DNA of 38,703 nucleotides from the NCBI GenBank assembly GCA_020719725.1, contig DYPU01000019.1, positions 1 through 38,703 on the forward strand. Direction: 5' to 3'. Shown in pieces: positions 23,588 through 32,938 of this stretch. This stretch comes from Anaerolinea sp. (GTDB taxonomy: Bacteria > Chloroflexota > Anaerolineae > Anaerolineales > Villigracilaceae). A program made the translations under genes and the position numbers. The notes below the pieces were generated by a model, which did not search any database, was not told the DNA's origin, and worked only from the letters and a program-made list of their open reading frames with translations. Each line of letters opens with the position of its first letter. Position 1 is the first letter of the stretch.

Positions 23588-24556
23588 TTACTCCGCGTTA
23601 TTTGTTTGATCGCGCATAAAGCCCTTTTCGCGCATCTTATCGCGCAATTCATCCAGGCTCTTTTCGCCAAAATTACGTATGGACATGACGGCTTGTTCAC
23701 CCTTTTCGAGCAGATCAAGCACGTCGCCGACAGTGGTAATACCGGTGCGTTTGAGCGAGTTGAAGACACGCACCGAAAGGTCTAGGGCTTCCACCGGGGT
23801 TTCGGCCATCTCTGTGCTCAGACGAGTACCGGAGACTTCTTTTTCAACAGCAATCGTGAGCGTTTCTTCACTGATGCCCGCAATAAATCGCAGGTGCTCA
23901 ATCATAATTTTGGCGGCGGTGGAAAGCGCCCGTTCCGGGGCGACAGTACCATCCGTCCAGATTTCAAGTGTCAATTTGTCGTAGTTCGTGCTCTGTCCGA
24001 CACGGGCATTTGAAACTTCCCAATTAACACGTTTGACCGGGCTAAAGATGGCATCAACCGGCAATTCGCCGATGGGTAAATGACCTGAGCGTTCATTGGC
24101 GGGCGAATAGCCGCGCCCACATTCTACAGTCATTTCAATATCAAGGCGTGTTTTAGGGTTATCAACCGTAAAAAGATACAAGTCAGGGTTGATAACATCC
24201 ACTTCTGATGGCGCTATGATATCGGCGGCAGTAACCATACCTTCGCCGCGCACTTCAAGGTGCATCCGCGTCGAATCCACGCCATTGAGCTTCAAACGCA
24301 ATTGCTTGATTTGAAGCATGACCTGAATTACATCCTCACGCACGCCCGCGATGTCGCTAAACTCGTGCAAAACATCCGAAATGCGCACGGAGGTCACTGC
24401 CGCGCCTTCCAGTGAGGAGAGCAGAACGCGGCGCAGGGTATTTCCTACGGTATTTCCATAGCCGCGTTCCAGCGGGCTGATGATAAATTTTCCGTAATTT
24501 CGAGCCTCGGCCTCGCGCTCGATTTTCGGCATGACCATGTTCATTAAGCCGGTCAC
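23588..24556 (-). CDS. rpoA: RNA polymerase alpha subunit
   Basis: A 322-residue alpha subunit. The N-terminal dimerisation and beta-binding domain runs to about residue 235 (LERGYGNTVGNTLRRVLLSS near the start). After a linker, the C-terminal domain at about 255-318 has LSVRVFNSLKRTGITTVGDV and RNFGEKSLDELRDKM, which contacts UP elements and activators. The GTG at 24556 has GGGAGAGGTG 5 nt upstream; ATG codons at 24544 and 24538 are weaker choices. It lies between rpsD and rplQ. Confidence 0.97.
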   Translation of the reverse strand: MTGLMNMVMPKIEREAEARNYGKFIISPLERGYGNTVGNTLRRVLLSSLEGAAVTSVRISDVLHEFSDIAGVREDVIQVMLQIKQLRLKLNGVDSTRMHLEVRGEGMVTAADIIAPSEVDVINPDLYLFTVDNPKTRLDIEMTVECGRGYSPANERSGHLPIGELPVDAIFSPVKRVNWEVSNARVGQSTNYDKLTLEIWTDGTVAPERALSTAAKIMIEHLRFIAGISEETLTIAVEKEVSGTRLSTEMAETPVEALDLSVRVFNSLKRTGITTVGDVLDLLEKGEQAVMSIRNFGEKSLDELRDKMREKGFMRDQTNNAE

Positions 24557-24623
24557 AGTTCACCTCTCCCTTGTTGAGAAAAACGGCATAAACCGTCCAC
24601 AGTACAAAGACTGCTGAAGAACA

Positions 24624-25271
24624 TTAGCGTGAGTAGTACTCAACGATGAGCTGTTCGTTCAGGCTGCCGTCAATTTCAGCGCGTTCTGGCAGGCGCTGTA
24701 CCGTGCCGACTAAATTACGCAGATCACGGTTTAACCAGGCTGGGAAGCTACGAGTCTCTGCAAGAGAACCCAATTCTTTAAAGTAAGGGGCTTGGCGTGA
24801 GCCTTCGCGGACCTGTACCATATCTCCAGAGCCTAAAATCATGGATGGGATGTCGGTACGGCGGCCATTTACCGTAAAGTGACCGTGTGTCACCAATAAA
24901 CGAGCCTGGGCGCGGCTTGTAGCAAAACCAAGCCGGTAAACAACATTGTCAATGCGCGATTCAAGAATCTGCAAAAGAATGAGACCGGTCAAGCCACGCT
25001 GTCCCGAAGCGGTTTCGTAATAGCGGCGAAACTGACGCTCGAGTACGCCATAGACGCGCCGAGCGCGTTGTTTGGCCCGTAATTGGCGGCCATAGTCCGA
25101 TTCTCGGCCCATCCCGCCCCGGCTCTTTCCGCCAGATTTACCATGCTGACCGGGCGCGAAGCTGCGGCGCTCAAAAGCGCACTTGGGGGTAAAGCAGCGT
25201 TCGCCCTTCAAAAATAGTTTTTCACCTTCACGCCGGCAGAGCTTGCACACCGGACCAATATACTTTGCCAT
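24624..25271 (-). CDS. rpsD: 30S ribosomal protein S4 (zinc-binding type)
   Basis: A 215-residue S4, a primary 16S rRNA binder. Four cysteines (9, 12, 26 and 31) form the zinc-binding N-terminus of the C+ form. The S4 RNA-binding fold contains [10 protein letters not shown]-like sequence (here [19 protein letters not shown]) and [10 protein letters not shown]. The open frame extends to 25325 inside rpsK, but the ATG at 25271 matches the family start MAKYIGP and leaves a normal gap after rpsK. Confidence 0.96.
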   Translation of the reverse strand: MAKYIGPVCKLCRREGEKLFLKGERCFTPKCAFERRSFAPGQHGKSGGKSRGGMGRESDYGRQLRAKQRARRVYGVLERQFRRYYETASGQRGLTGLILLQILESRIDNVVYRLGFATSRAQARLLVTHGHFTVNGRRTDIPSMILGSGDMVQVREGSRQAPYFKELGSLAETRSFPAWLNRDLRNLVGTVQRLPERAEIDGSLNEQLIVEYYSR

Positions 25272-25294
25272 TTGTCTTACCTCTCCAACAACTA

Positions 25295-25699
25295 TTAGAC
25301 GCGGCGTTTCTTCGGAGGACGGCAACCATTATGAGGAATGGGTGTCGTATCAACGATGGAACGGACCTTGATGCCCATGGACTGAACGGCACGAATGGCC
25401 GATTCACGACCAGGGCCAGGCCCTTTGACAATCAAATCGGCTTCTTGCATGCCCATTTGTTGCGCAGCCTTGATAGCCTGTTCGGCAGCCAGACGAGCAG
25501 CAAATGGAGTACTCTTGCGAGATCCTTTGAAACCAGCCGAGCCAGCCGAGCCCCACGTTACCGTATTGCCAGTGGGATCAGTCACCGTAACAATGGTGTT
25601 GTTGAACGAGGCAAAAATATGAACCTGCCCCGAAGATAAGGTGCGCTTGGCTTTTTTGGCGCCACCTGCGCGGCGCGCCTGACGTACGCTTTGTGCCAT
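25295..25699 (-). CDS. rpsK: 30S ribosomal protein S11
   Basis: A 134-residue S11, part of the platform of the small subunit near the Shine-Dalgarno helix. The segments [32 protein letters not shown] and the C-terminal [18 protein letters not shown] are characteristic. It is placed between rpsM and rpsD in the alpha-operon order. Confidence 0.97.
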   Translation of the reverse strand: MAQSVRQARRAGGAKKAKRTLSSGQVHIFASFNNTIVTVTDPTGNTVTWGSAGSAGFKGSRKSTPFAARLAAEQAIKAAQQMGMQEADLIVKGPGPGRESAIRAVQSMGIKVRSIVDTTPIPHNGCRPPKKRRV

Positions 25700-25722
25700 A
25701 AGTCTTTATACCCTCGTCAAAA

Positions 25723-26109
25723 TTACTTCTTGGTACCGCGACGACGTCCACGCCCAGCCACTGTCTTCTTGGGGCCTTTGCGAGTACGTGAATTCGTGCG
25801 GGTGCGTTGCCCGTTAACGGGCAGATTGCGGCGATGTCGCAGACCGCGATAACAGCCGATTTCGATTAAGCGCTTGATGTTTAACTGCTCCTGACGGCGC
25901 AAGTCACCTTCAAGCGTGAAGTTTTGTGAAATATATTCACGCAAAGCAGCAACCTCGGCCTCGCTTAAATCTTTGATGCGAGTATCGGGGTTGATTTTGG
26001 TCTCAGCCAAAATTTGGTGAGAACGGGTCAGACCAATCCCATATAAATAGGTTAGGCCAATTTCGACGCGCTTATTGCGCGGCAAGTCAATACCTTCAAT
26101 ACGTGCCAT
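25723..26109 (-). CDS. rpsM: 30S ribosomal protein S13
   Basis: A 128-residue S13, a head protein bridging to the large subunit and contacting P-site tRNA. It starts [20 protein letters not shown], contains [19 protein letters not shown], and ends with a very basic tail including [15 protein letters not shown]. It follows rpmJ by 6 nt. Confidence 0.97.
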   Translation of the reverse strand: MARIEGIDLPRNKRVEIGLTYLYGIGLTRSHQILAETKINPDTRIKDLSEAEVAALREYISQNFTLEGDLRRQEQLNIKRLIEIGCYRGLRHRRNLPVNGQRTRTNSRTRKGPKKTVAGRGRRRGTKK

Positions 26110-26115
26110 ATTTGT

Positions 26116-26229
26116 TTACCCTTGTCGCTGCTTGTGCTTGGGATTTTCGCAGATGATGTACAATCTGCCGCTGCGCTTAACCACTTTACATTTCGCACAG
26201 CGTTTGCGGATGGAAGGTGCTACTTTCAT
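26116..26229 (-). CDS. rpmJ: 50S ribosomal protein L36
   Basis: A 37-residue L36 starting [17 protein letters not shown], with zinc ligands C11, C14, C27 and H32. AAGGAG precedes the ATG by about 9 nt. The gene leads the alpha-operon segment (rpmJ-rpsM-rpsK-rpsD-rpoA-rplQ) and is separated from map by 169 bp, where infA is often found in other bacteria but is absent here. Confidence 0.96.
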   Translation of the reverse strand: MKVAPSIRKRCAKCKVVKRSGRLYIICENPKHKQRQG

Positions 26230-26250
26230 GATGCTTTTCTCCTTACGAAA

Positions 26251-26290
26251 TGACACTTTCGTGTCAGGTGCAATCAAATTCTTGATTATA
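26251..26290 (-). promoter_or_regulatory. Possible internal promoter and GAAA-loop hairpin upstream of rpmJ
   Basis: On the minus strand a consensus TATAAT (26285-26290) is preceded at 18 nt by CTGGAC as a weak -35. A perfect 6-bp hairpin TGACAC-GAAA-GTGTCA (26251-26266) follows, with a GNRA tetraloop, 22 nt before the rpmJ start. Together they suggest separate expression or control of the alpha-operon genes. Confidence 0.45.
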
Positions 26291-26398
26291 CTCGCCTAAG
26301 CTTATTTCGTCCAGAGATAAAAAATCTTTCGGAAATTAGCGTTAGCTTTGGCCGATCATTCGGCTTTAGCGAATGTTTAGGGTTATTTCTGCGACGAG

Positions 26399-27169
26399 CT
26401 ACAGGACAGTCAGGAGAAGGGGTTCTCCTTCGGTGACAGCAACACTATGTTCAAAGTGCGCTGTCAGCGACCCATCTGCAGAAACAACCGTCCACTTATC
26501 CGCTGCGACTTTGGTACGGTGGGTTCCCACCAAAACCATTGGCTCAAGCGCAATGACCATGCCAGGGCGCAAAACGATTCCCGTGCCGGGTTTTCCGTAA
26601 TTTGGCACTTGTGGTCCTTCGTGCATCGCGCGTCCAACGCCATGGCCGGTGTATTCACGCGTAACGTGATAGCCATGACTTTCAACAAACTGCTGTATTG
26701 CCGCAGAGATGTCACCGGTCTGATTACCAGAGCGCATTTGGGCTATCCCTACAAAAAGCGCTTGCTCGGTTACATCTAACAATTTCTGCGCTTTAGCAGA
26801 AATCTCTCCCACCCCAGCGCTAAAAGCCGAGTCTGCCACATATCCTTCAAAAAAAGTGCCACAATCAACAGAGATAATGTCACCTTCCCTAAGTTTGCGG
26901 GTTGGGCTTGGAATGCCATGCACCAATTCCTGATTGATACTGGTAGTAATGGAATTAGGAAAAGGAGGGCGTCCATATCCCTTGAAGGGAGATACAGCAC
27001 CATGTTTCTTCAGCACTTCCTCGGCAGCCGCGTCGAGGTCGGCGGTTGAAACACCTGGTTTTAAGAGTTCACGGATCGTAGCATGTACGGTGGCATTAAT
27101 GCGCCCAGCTTCACGCATGATTGCTATTTCTGCCGGGTTTTTTAGGCTAATATCACGATCCCAAGACAT
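26399..27169 (-). CDS. map: Methionine aminopeptidase, type I
   Basis: A 256-residue enzyme that removes the initiator methionine from nascent proteins. The metal ligands are seen as the two aspartates in ISVDCGTFFEGYVADSAF, the histidine in GHGVGRAMHEGP, and glutamates in ALEPMV and HFEHSVAVTE. The substrate histidine is in NQELVHGIPS. Length and lack of an insertion fit type I. It lies 30 nt after adk in the secY-adk-map order. Confidence 0.96.
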   Translation of the reverse strand: MSWDRDISLKNPAEIAIMREAGRINATVHATIRELLKPGVSTADLDAAAEEVLKKHGAVSPFKGYGRPPFPNSITTSINQELVHGIPSPTRKLREGDIISVDCGTFFEGYVADSAFSAGVGEISAKAQKLLDVTEQALFVGIAQMRSGNQTGDISAAIQQFVESHGYHVTREYTGHGVGRAMHEGPQVPNYGKPGTGIVLRPGMVIALEPMVLVGTHRTKVAADKWTVVSADGSLTAHFEHSVAVTEGEPLLLTVL

Positions 27170-27199
27170 GTTAGGATACCAATTCTTTCAAGGTGGCTT

Positions 27200-27847
27200 T
27201 TATTTAAGAGCTGATAGCAATTGCATACTTACTTGTTCAATGGGCGCAAAACCATTGATTTCGACCAAAACACCTCGATTTTTGTAGTAATCGATCAAGG
27301 GGGTGGTCTGAGTCAGGTAAACTTGGATGCGATGGGTGACGGTCTCTGCCTTGTCATCATCACGTTGATATAGCTCCGAGCCGTCAATATCACATTTGCC
27401 AGGTGTCTGTGGCGGATTGAAAATCCCGTGAAATACATGCCCAGCCGCGCGACAAGTCCAGCGACCAGCAAGGCGTTCGATGAGCACGTTATCGGGGGCG
27501 GAAATGAAAGGAACCATGTTCACTTTCCCACCGAAGCCTTTTAGCATTTTACATAACGCATCTGCCTGCGCAGGGGTGCGCGGAAAACCATCCAAAATAG
27601 CACCATTGACACAATCCGGACGAGAGAATCTATCACGAATCATCTCTATCGTTAGGTCGTCTGGGACAAGCTCTCCGTCATGAATATAGACTTGAGCTTT
27701 CTTTCCCAACTCGGTGTTGTTTTTTATGTTCTCACGGAAGATATCTCCCGAAGAGATGTGCGGCAGGCCCAGTTTCTCGGCCAGAACCTTCGCCTGCGTG
27801 CCTTTTCCCGCCCCAGGAGGGCCAAGCAGAACGATATAAGTTGGCAT
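27200..27847 (-). CDS. adk: Adenylate kinase
   Basis: A 215-residue kinase interconverting ATP plus AMP and two ADP. The P-loop is GPPGAGKGTQ (9-18) and the AMP-binding DGFPRTPAQA motif is present. The long lid has CRAAGHVFHG, GKCDIDGSELYQRDDD, which keeps some but not all cysteines of the zinc-lid type (two Cys plus His and Asp candidates). It lies 13 nt after secY. Confidence 0.96.
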   Translation of the reverse strand: MPTYIVLLGPPGAGKGTQAKVLAEKLGLPHISSGDIFRENIKNNTELGKKAQVYIHDGELVPDDLTIEMIRDRFSRPDCVNGAILDGFPRTPAQADALCKMLKGFGGKVNMVPFISAPDNVLIERLAGRWTCRAAGHVFHGIFNPPQTPGKCDIDGSELYQRDDDKAETVTHRIQVYLTQTTPLIDYYKNRGVLVEINGFAPIEQVSMQLLSALK

Positions 27848-27860
27848 TAAGCACCTCTCA

Positions 27861-29249
27861 TTAGCGAACTAGAATGGAGTCTTGATAACCGTGCAATTTC
27901 AACTCTGCATCAATCACAGAGAACGTATCACGCACTACGCCGACCACAATCAGTAAGCCAGAAGAAGAGGCCAGCAACAAACTAGAAGATGACCCTACGC
28001 CGCCGCCTAAATTAAAGGCCTGCAACAACAAGCTAACCAAATAGGGCAGAATGGCAACAATTCCAAGGAACAATGCCCCTGGTAAGGTAATGCGACGCTG
28101 AACACGGCTGAGGTATGTTTGGGTCTTATTCCCACGCTCAACACCCGGTATTTGAGCGCCAACTCGCTTCAGATTATCACCATAATTTTGCTGTGTAAAA
28201 AGAACATCTGTATAGAAGAAGGAAAAAACAACCACCATCAAAAAGTACAAAATCCAGTAGGTGGGTGAGTTGCTATTAAAAGCGTTTTGAACGCCAACAG
28301 CAAATTGTTTAATCCCTTCGTTAGTAGACGTCAGGAACCAAGAAGCCAAAATAGCAGGGAATTGCAAAATAGCGCTGGCAAAAATGAGCGGAATCATACC
28401 CGCCATGTTGACCATAAGCGGCAAAGAGGCTTTTACAGGCATAGACATACGATTACCAACCCGCCGACCTGGGTACATAACCGGCACAAAACGACGGCCT
28501 TGTTGAACATAGACGATGGCAAAAATTGTGACGATGAGTAAAACAATCATCATTGTCAGCAAAATCCAACGATTTTGTTCATCTGCAGCTATTTGCAATA
28601 GGTTAGCTGGCATCTGCGAAACAATGCCGGCAAAGATGATAAGCGAGAGACCCTGTCCACGGATACCATATTCAGAAATCAGTTCACCCATCCAAATAGC
28701 AAACATTGTGCCAGCGATCATGCTCACCAGAGCCGTAACCGATGCGATGATACTGCTCGGTTCGCCGGTAAAACTAAAATCCAATACAGCTTTACCAATC
28801 CCAGAACTGGAAAGGGTCAAGTTATTGAAGATATTTATCTGACCAATGGCCGAAAGAGCTGCCATGGGAACAGCCAGGTAATAGGTCCAACGTTCCATCC
28901 ATTTGCGACCTTCTGTTGGGTTATCCTGCATTCGTTTCTGCAATGAAGGAATAATGGGGATCAGCAACTGGATAATGATTTGAGCCGTAATGTACGGGTA
29001 AACACCCATCGAAAGGATGGAGAAATTGGAAATCGCGCCGCCAGAAAGCAAGTTCAGAAATTGGACAAAGTTTCCGCCCTGAGCTGAAATAAGTTGCTTT
29101 AACTGGGCCAACACGGCGACATCAATGCCAGGAACTGGAACGTTGGCCGCCAGGCGGTAAACCGCCAGAAGGCCAAACGTCACCAGTAGCATACGGCGAA
29201 TGTCGTCTGATTTCCACAGGTAGCGCCAGGCTGACCATGTGTTTTTCAT
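27861..29249 (-). CDS. secY: Protein translocase subunit SecY
   Basis: The central channel protein of the Sec translocon, 462 residues with about ten transmembrane helices. Family segments include the first cytosolic stretch WRYLWKSDDIRRMLLVT, plug-region FVQFLNLLSGGAISNFSIL, the helix start PYITAQIIIQLL, and the C-terminal tail ELKLHGYQDSIL. The ATG at 29249 is preferred over a TTG two codons upstream, because AAGGAG lies 8 nt before it. It follows rplO closely, as in the spc operon. Confidence 0.96.
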   Translation of the reverse strand: MKNTWSAWRYLWKSDDIRRMLLVTFGLLAVYRLAANVPVPGIDVAVLAQLKQLISAQGGNFVQFLNLLSGGAISNFSILSMGVYPYITAQIIIQLLIPIIPSLQKRMQDNPTEGRKWMERWTYYLAVPMAALSAIGQINIFNNLTLSSSGIGKAVLDFSFTGEPSSIIASVTALVSMIAGTMFAIWMGELISEYGIRGQGLSLIIFAGIVSQMPANLLQIAADEQNRWILLTMMIVLLIVTIFAIVYVQQGRRFVPVMYPGRRVGNRMSMPVKASLPLMVNMAGMIPLIFASAILQFPAILASWFLTSTNEGIKQFAVGVQNAFNSNSPTYWILYFLMVVVFSFFYTDVLFTQQNYGDNLKRVGAQIPGVERGNKTQTYLSRVQRRITLPGALFLGIVAILPYLVSLLLQAFNLGGGVGSSSSLLLASSSGLLIVVGVVRDTFSVIDAELKLHGYQDSILVR

Positions 29250-29261
29250 AGGCAAGGCTCC

Positions 29262-29714
29262 TTAAGCAATGAGTTCAATTGAGCCGCCAGCGGCTTCAAT
29301 CTTGCTCTTTGCGCCAGCGCTAACGCGATGAACACGCACCTTAAGGGCTATGCTCAATTCGCCTCGCCCCAAAAGAACAATGGGGTTGCGCGGATCGCGC
29401 AGAAGCCGGATCGCGTCCAGAGCTTCTGGGGTAACTTCCTCATTGGCTTTGAAACCAGAAAGTTGGTCCAGATTAATTTCGTTGTACTCAACGGTGTTGA
29501 GTGGGCTAAAACCCTCACCACGCATGAAGGGCAAACGGCGATAGAAAGGTAGATTACCGCCCTGACGGTACAAGTGACCGCCCTGACCGGAACGAGAGCC
29601 TTCGCCTTTGGTACCGCGACCGGCAGTTTTACCCTGACCGGCAGAAATACCACGTCCTACACGTTTACGGTTCTTTTTGGAACCCGGATTGGGGATTAAA
29701 TCGTGGAGTTTCAT
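29262..29714 (-). CDS. rplO: 50S ribosomal protein L15
   Basis: A 150-residue L15 with the glycine- and lysine-rich N-terminal extension (MKLHDLIPNPGSKKNRKRVG, then GKTAGRGTKGEGSRSG) that penetrates the 23S rRNA core, followed by the globular GFSPLNTVEYNEINL part. It follows rpmD by 8 nt and precedes secY by 12 nt. Confidence 0.97.
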   Translation of the reverse strand: MKLHDLIPNPGSKKNRKRVGRGISAGQGKTAGRGTKGEGSRSGQGGHLYRQGGNLPFYRRLPFMRGEGFSPLNTVEYNEINLDQLSGFKANEEVTPEALDAIRLLRDPRNPIVLLGRGELSIALKVRVHRVSAGAKSKIEAAGGSIELIA

Positions 29715-29722
29715 TGCTTCTC

Positions 29723-29917
29723 CTACTCGTCAATCCGAATGAGATGGATAATTTTATTGAGCATTCCACGCACCGCGGGGGTGTCGTCGTGCTCAACGGT
29801 CACATTCATGTGGCGCAAACCCAAGGCCTTGGCAGTACGTTTTTGCGGTTCAGGAAAACCGATTGGGCTTTTGACCAACGTCACACGCACAGTCTTTTTT
29901 TCAGATTTGTTAGCCAT
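29723..29917 (-). CDS. rpmD: 50S ribosomal protein L30
   Basis: A 64-residue L30 with KTVRVTLVKSPIGFPEPQKR and the LRHMNVTVEHDDTPAVRGML segment. Its start overlaps the 3' end of rpsE by 8 bp, so translation is probably coupled. It is followed by rplO. Confidence 0.95.
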   Translation of the reverse strand: MANKSEKKTVRVTLVKSPIGFPEPQKRTAKALGLRHMNVTVEHDDTPAVRGMLNKIIHLIRIDE

Positions 29918-30446
29918 TCTTCCTCCGTCGTTCCCAGAAGGGCATCAAATCTTCGACAGGTTTGCCACGGCGGGCCGCTTCCTGAGCAGGAGATTTGAGC
30001 GCATCGAGAGCGCTAAAGGTTGCCATCACGCTGTTAAGCACGTTGGAGCCGCCCAGCGATTTGGTGAGAATGTCGCGCACACCAGCCGCTTCAAGAACGG
30101 CACGCACGCCACCAGCGGCAATAACGCCTGTCCCCTGCGAAGCAGGTTTGAGCAAAATGCGAGAGCCGCCAACCCGTCCCAAAGTTTCGTGCGGGATGGT
30201 AGTTCCCATGATGGCAACATGCCGCATGTCTTTGCGGGCGCGTTCAGTTGCCTTGCGCATGGCATCTGGCACGGCATTGGCCTTGCCAATGCCCATGCCA
30301 ACCTTGCCTTTGTTGTCACCAATCACAACCGTCACGCGGAATTGAAAACGGCGGCCGCCTTTAACCACTTTGGCAACACGCGCAATCTCAATGACGCGCT
30401 CGTCGAATTCTGGTGCCTGTTGTTCAAATTTTTCGTAGTCCGACAT
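29910..30446 (-). CDS. rpsE: 30S ribosomal protein S5
   Basis: A 178-residue S5, involved in decoding accuracy and the mRNA entry site. The segments FQFRVTVVIGDNKGKVGMG, KANAVPDAMRKA and LLKPASQGTGVIAAGGVRAV are diagnostic. The frame is open to 30503 within rplR, but the ATG at 30446, with GGAG 7 nt upstream and 19 nt after the rplR stop, gives the normal start and length. Confidence 0.96.
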   Translation of the reverse strand: MSDYEKFEQQAPEFDERVIEIARVAKVVKGGRRFQFRVTVVIGDNKGKVGMGIGKANAVPDAMRKATERARKDMRHVAIMGTTIPHETLGRVGGSRILLKPASQGTGVIAAGGVRAVLEAAGVRDILTKSLGGSNVLNSVMATFSALDALKSPAQEAARRGKPVEDLMPFWERRRKNG

Positions 30447-30465
30447 TGTCGTTCTCCATCCAGCG

Positions 30466-30831
30466 CTAGAAGTCCAGGCCGCCTTCGCGCGCGCCATCAG
30501 CAAGGGCTTTTACGCGACCCATATACCGGAACCCGCCACGGTCAAAAACAACCGCATCGATTCCTTTGTTTTTGGCACGTTCGGCAACCGCTTTACCAAT
30601 TGCATGGGCTTGTTCGGTCTTTTTAAGACCTTCCATTTTGCCGCGCAATTCAGCATCAATTGAGGAAGCCGAGACCAGAGTGTGACCATCAATATCATCA
30701 ATCACCTGGGCATAAATATCATTCAAACTGCGGAAAACGCACAAGCGTGGGCGTTCAGGGGTGCCAAAAACAGTTTTACGCACCCGCTGATGCCGACGAA
30801 CACGAGCCGCAGCACGGGATTTATTCGCCAT
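30466..30831 (-). CDS. rplR: 50S ribosomal protein L18
   Basis: A 121-residue L18, a 5S rRNA-binding protein. It has the basic N-terminus ([19 protein letters not shown]), the motif [20 protein letters not shown] and the C-terminal [20 protein letters not shown] with the conserved GFxYxGRV pattern. It follows rplF by 3 nt. Confidence 0.97.
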   Translation of the reverse strand: MANKSRAAARVRRHQRVRKTVFGTPERPRLCVFRSLNDIYAQVIDDIDGHTLVSASSIDAELRGKMEGLKKTEQAHAIGKAVAERAKNKGIDAVVFDRGGFRYMGRVKALADGAREGGLDF

Positions 30832-30834
30832 AGG

Positions 30835-31383
30835 TTACTTCTTCCCTTTCCCAGATTTACCGGCTTTACGACGAATCTTTTCGCCGAGATAATGCAAGCC
30901 TTTGCCCAGATAAGGTTCCACGGGACGTACCTTGCGAATATCAGCCGCTACCTGACCAACAACTTCTTTATCGTAGCCCATTACTTTTATCTGACGAGCT
31001 TTGGCATCCACTTCAAAAGAAATACCCATTACAGGTTCAACTGTAATCGGATGTGAATACCCCATATGGAGCATCAAGTTGGTTCCACTCATTTCAGCGC
31101 GATAACCAACACCATCCCACTCCAGAACAGTCACAAAACCGGCGCTAACGCCGCGAACCATATTATTCAAAACAGCCCGAGTTGTCCCATGCAGGGCGCG
31201 TTCGGCAGGCACATCAGACCGACGGGTAATATTGATTTCAGCGCCTTCCAGAGCAATACCAATCAACGGAGAAAACTCACGCTGAAGTTCGCCTTTGGGG
31301 CCTTTAACCTTTACCTGATAGCCTTTGATGTCTACCTGCACACCAGCGGGGACAGTGATGGGCATGCGTCCAATTCGAGACAC
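30835..31383 (-). CDS. rplF: 50S ribosomal protein L6
   Basis: A 182-residue L6 near the factor-binding site, with the two repeated domains of the family. It starts MSRIGRMPITVPAGVQVDIK, carries VKGPKGELQREFSP, the LGYSHP-type segment (LHMGYSHPITVEP) and the C-terminal IRKVRPVEPYLGKGLHY with a lysine-rich end. It lies between rpsH and rplR. Confidence 0.97.
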   Translation of the reverse strand: MSRIGRMPITVPAGVQVDIKGYQVKVKGPKGELQREFSPLIGIALEGAEINITRRSDVPAERALHGTTRAVLNNMVRGVSAGFVTVLEWDGVGYRAEMSGTNLMLHMGYSHPITVEPVMGISFEVDAKARQIKVMGYDKEVVGQVAADIRKVRPVEPYLGKGLHYLGEKIRRKAGKSGKGKK

Positions 31384-31395
31384 AGTACCACCTCC

Positions 31396-31809
31396 TTACC
31401 AAACTTTACAAAGGATTTCACCGCCCACGCCCAACTGGCGGGCGCGCTGACCGGTCATTACACCCTTCGGGGTCGAAAGAATGGCAACACCCATTCCAGA
31501 GAGCACCCAAGGGATATCTTGTTTCTTGGTATAGACCCGGCGACCAGGGCGGCTCACCCGCACCAGACCAGTTAACACAGATTTTCGCTCGCGGCGTTCT
31601 CCTGTGTACTTAATCTTGATGCGCAGTACTTTTTGCCCAGGTTTTTCAGAATCTACAACTTCGAAACCTTCAACAAAGCCCTCTTCTTTCAAAATTTTGG
31701 CAATTTCGGCCTTGACTTTTGAAGACGGCATCGCTACATTGGGCTGACCAATCATGACAGCATTACGAATGCGGGTCAGCATATCAGCAATCGGATCAGA
31801 AACACTCAT
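31396..31809 (-). CDS. rpsH: 30S ribosomal protein S8
   Basis: A 137-residue S8, which binds 16S rRNA helix 21 and in E. coli represses the spc operon. The start SVSDPIADMLTRIRNA, KAEIAKILKEEGFVEGFEVV, and the C-terminal GVMTGQRARQLGVGGEILC are typical. It follows rpsN by 19 nt. Whether this cluster uses the E. coli type of autoregulation cannot be told from the sequence alone. Confidence 0.97.
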   Translation of the reverse strand: MSVSDPIADMLTRIRNAVMIGQPNVAMPSSKVKAEIAKILKEEGFVEGFEVVDSEKPGQKVLRIKIKYTGERRERKSVLTGLVRVSRPGRRVYTKKQDIPWVLSGMGVAILSTPKGVMTGQRARQLGVGGEILCKVW

Positions 31810-31828
31810 TCCAGCACCTCCACCCGGT

Positions 31829-32011
31829 TTACCAGGAAGATTTCACCACACCGGGGATTTTGCCTTCCAGGGCTAATTCACGGAAGCAAATCCGGCACAG
31901 GCCGAAGCGACGAATATAGCCACGAGGACGACCGCAGCGGGTGCAACGGTTACGCACACGAGTCGGATATTTTCGGCGCATTTCACGATAGGTCATGCAT
32001 TTCTTCGCCAT
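31829..32011 (-). CDS. rpsN: 30S ribosomal protein S14, zinc-binding type Z
   Basis: A 60-residue S14 of the short, zinc-binding type. Two CxxC pairs ([20 protein letters not shown]) form the zinc site, and the tail [11 protein letters not shown] is standard. The short length and cysteines distinguish it from the longer zinc-independent form. It lies 3 nt after rplE. Confidence 0.97.
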   Translation of the reverse strand: MAKKCMTYREMRRKYPTRVRNRCTRCGRPRGYIRRFGLCRICFRELALEGKIPGVVKSSW

Positions 32012-32014
32012 AGT

Positions 32015-32560
32015 TTAGGCTTCCTTCCTGAAAGGCATTCCAAGCAACTTGAGCAGCGCGCGCGCATGCTCATCATTTTTGGCAGTTGTTACCACAGTGA
32101 TTTCCATCCCGCGAAGCTTATCGATTTTGTCATACTCGATTTCAGGGAAAATCAACTGGTCACGCAAACCCAAAGTGTAGTTTCCACGACCGTCAAACGA
32201 GTCTGGAGAAACACCCCGAAAGTCGCGCACACGCGGCAAAGCAAGGTTAATTAGGCGATCCAAAAACGACCACATCCGGTCACCACGTAATGTGACCTTT
32301 GCGCCAATAATTTGGTTTTCACGTAACTTAAAATTTGCAATGCTTTTGCTAGCCTTGGTTTGGATGGGTTTCTGACCAGAGATAATGGTCAAATCACCCA
32401 CCGCCGCCTCCAGCGCCTTGGAGTTATCCTTCGCTTCACCCAGGCCAATGTTAACCACGACCTTCTGGATGCGAGGAACTTCCATGACGTTTCCATATTC
32501 GAAAGCCTTTTGCAAGGCCGGGACGACCTCTTTTTGATAACTTTCTTTCATTCGATTCAT
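32015..32560 (-). CDS. rplE: 50S ribosomal protein L5
   Basis: A 181-residue L5, which joins 5S rRNA to the large subunit. The segments [35 protein letters not shown]-like sequence ([17 protein letters not shown]), GAKVTLRG and the [16 protein letters not shown] end are diagnostic. The frame opens at 32593 inside rplX; the ATG at 32560, with GGAGAG upstream, fits the family length and avoids the overlap. Confidence 0.96.
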   Translation of the reverse strand: MNRMKESYQKEVVPALQKAFEYGNVMEVPRIQKVVVNIGLGEAKDNSKALEAAVGDLTIISGQKPIQTKASKSIANFKLRENQIIGAKVTLRGDRMWSFLDRLINLALPRVRDFRGVSPDSFDGRGNYTLGLRDQLIFPEIEYDKIDKLRGMEITVVTTAKNDEHARALLKLLGMPFRKEA

Positions 32561-32585
32561 TTCATCGCTCTCCTGTCCAGTGCCC

Positions 32586-32918
32586 TTAATCAATCAGAGC
32601 CTGGCAGTTTTTGCATAATCGGTGCGCACCTTCTCCGTCACGAACCACTGCAACGCGGGAGGCTTTTTGGCACTTCGGACACACCAGCATCACATTGGCT
32701 ATCGAAACAGGCGCTTCGAATTTGATGCGACCAGGATTAATATTGCGGCCCTGGCTGGTTTGCGTCTGACGCTGGTGCTTGGTGCGGATGTTTACTCCCT
32801 GCACCACCACGCGATTTTCATCAGTCAAGACATTGATGACTTCACCACGCTGACCTTTGTCTTCCAGACGCCCGCTGATCACCTCAACGGTATCACCTTT
32901 TTTAATCTTTACCTTCAT
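32586..32918 (-). CDS. rplX: 50S ribosomal protein L24
   Basis: A 110-residue L24, an assembly initiator of the large subunit. It has the KOW motif near the N-terminus ([20 protein letters not shown]), [18 protein letters not shown], and a C-terminal pair of CxxC motifs (CPKCQKASR and CKNCQ) that could bind zinc, as in many bacterial L24 proteins. It lies between rplN and rplE. Confidence 0.96.
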   Translation of the reverse strand: MKVKIKKGDTVEVISGRLEDKGQRGEVINVLTDENRVVVQGVNIRTKHQRQTQTSQGRNINPGRIKFEAPVSIANVMLVCPKCQKASRVAVVRDGEGAHRLCKNCQALID

Positions 32919-32938
32919 GGCGTCAACTCCAATACAGC

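Noticed and set aside
26230-26398. Hidden infA or other small gene between map and rpmJ
   Set aside because: Reading the minus strand in all frames gave no IF1-like sequence, only promoter-like and hairpin sequence.
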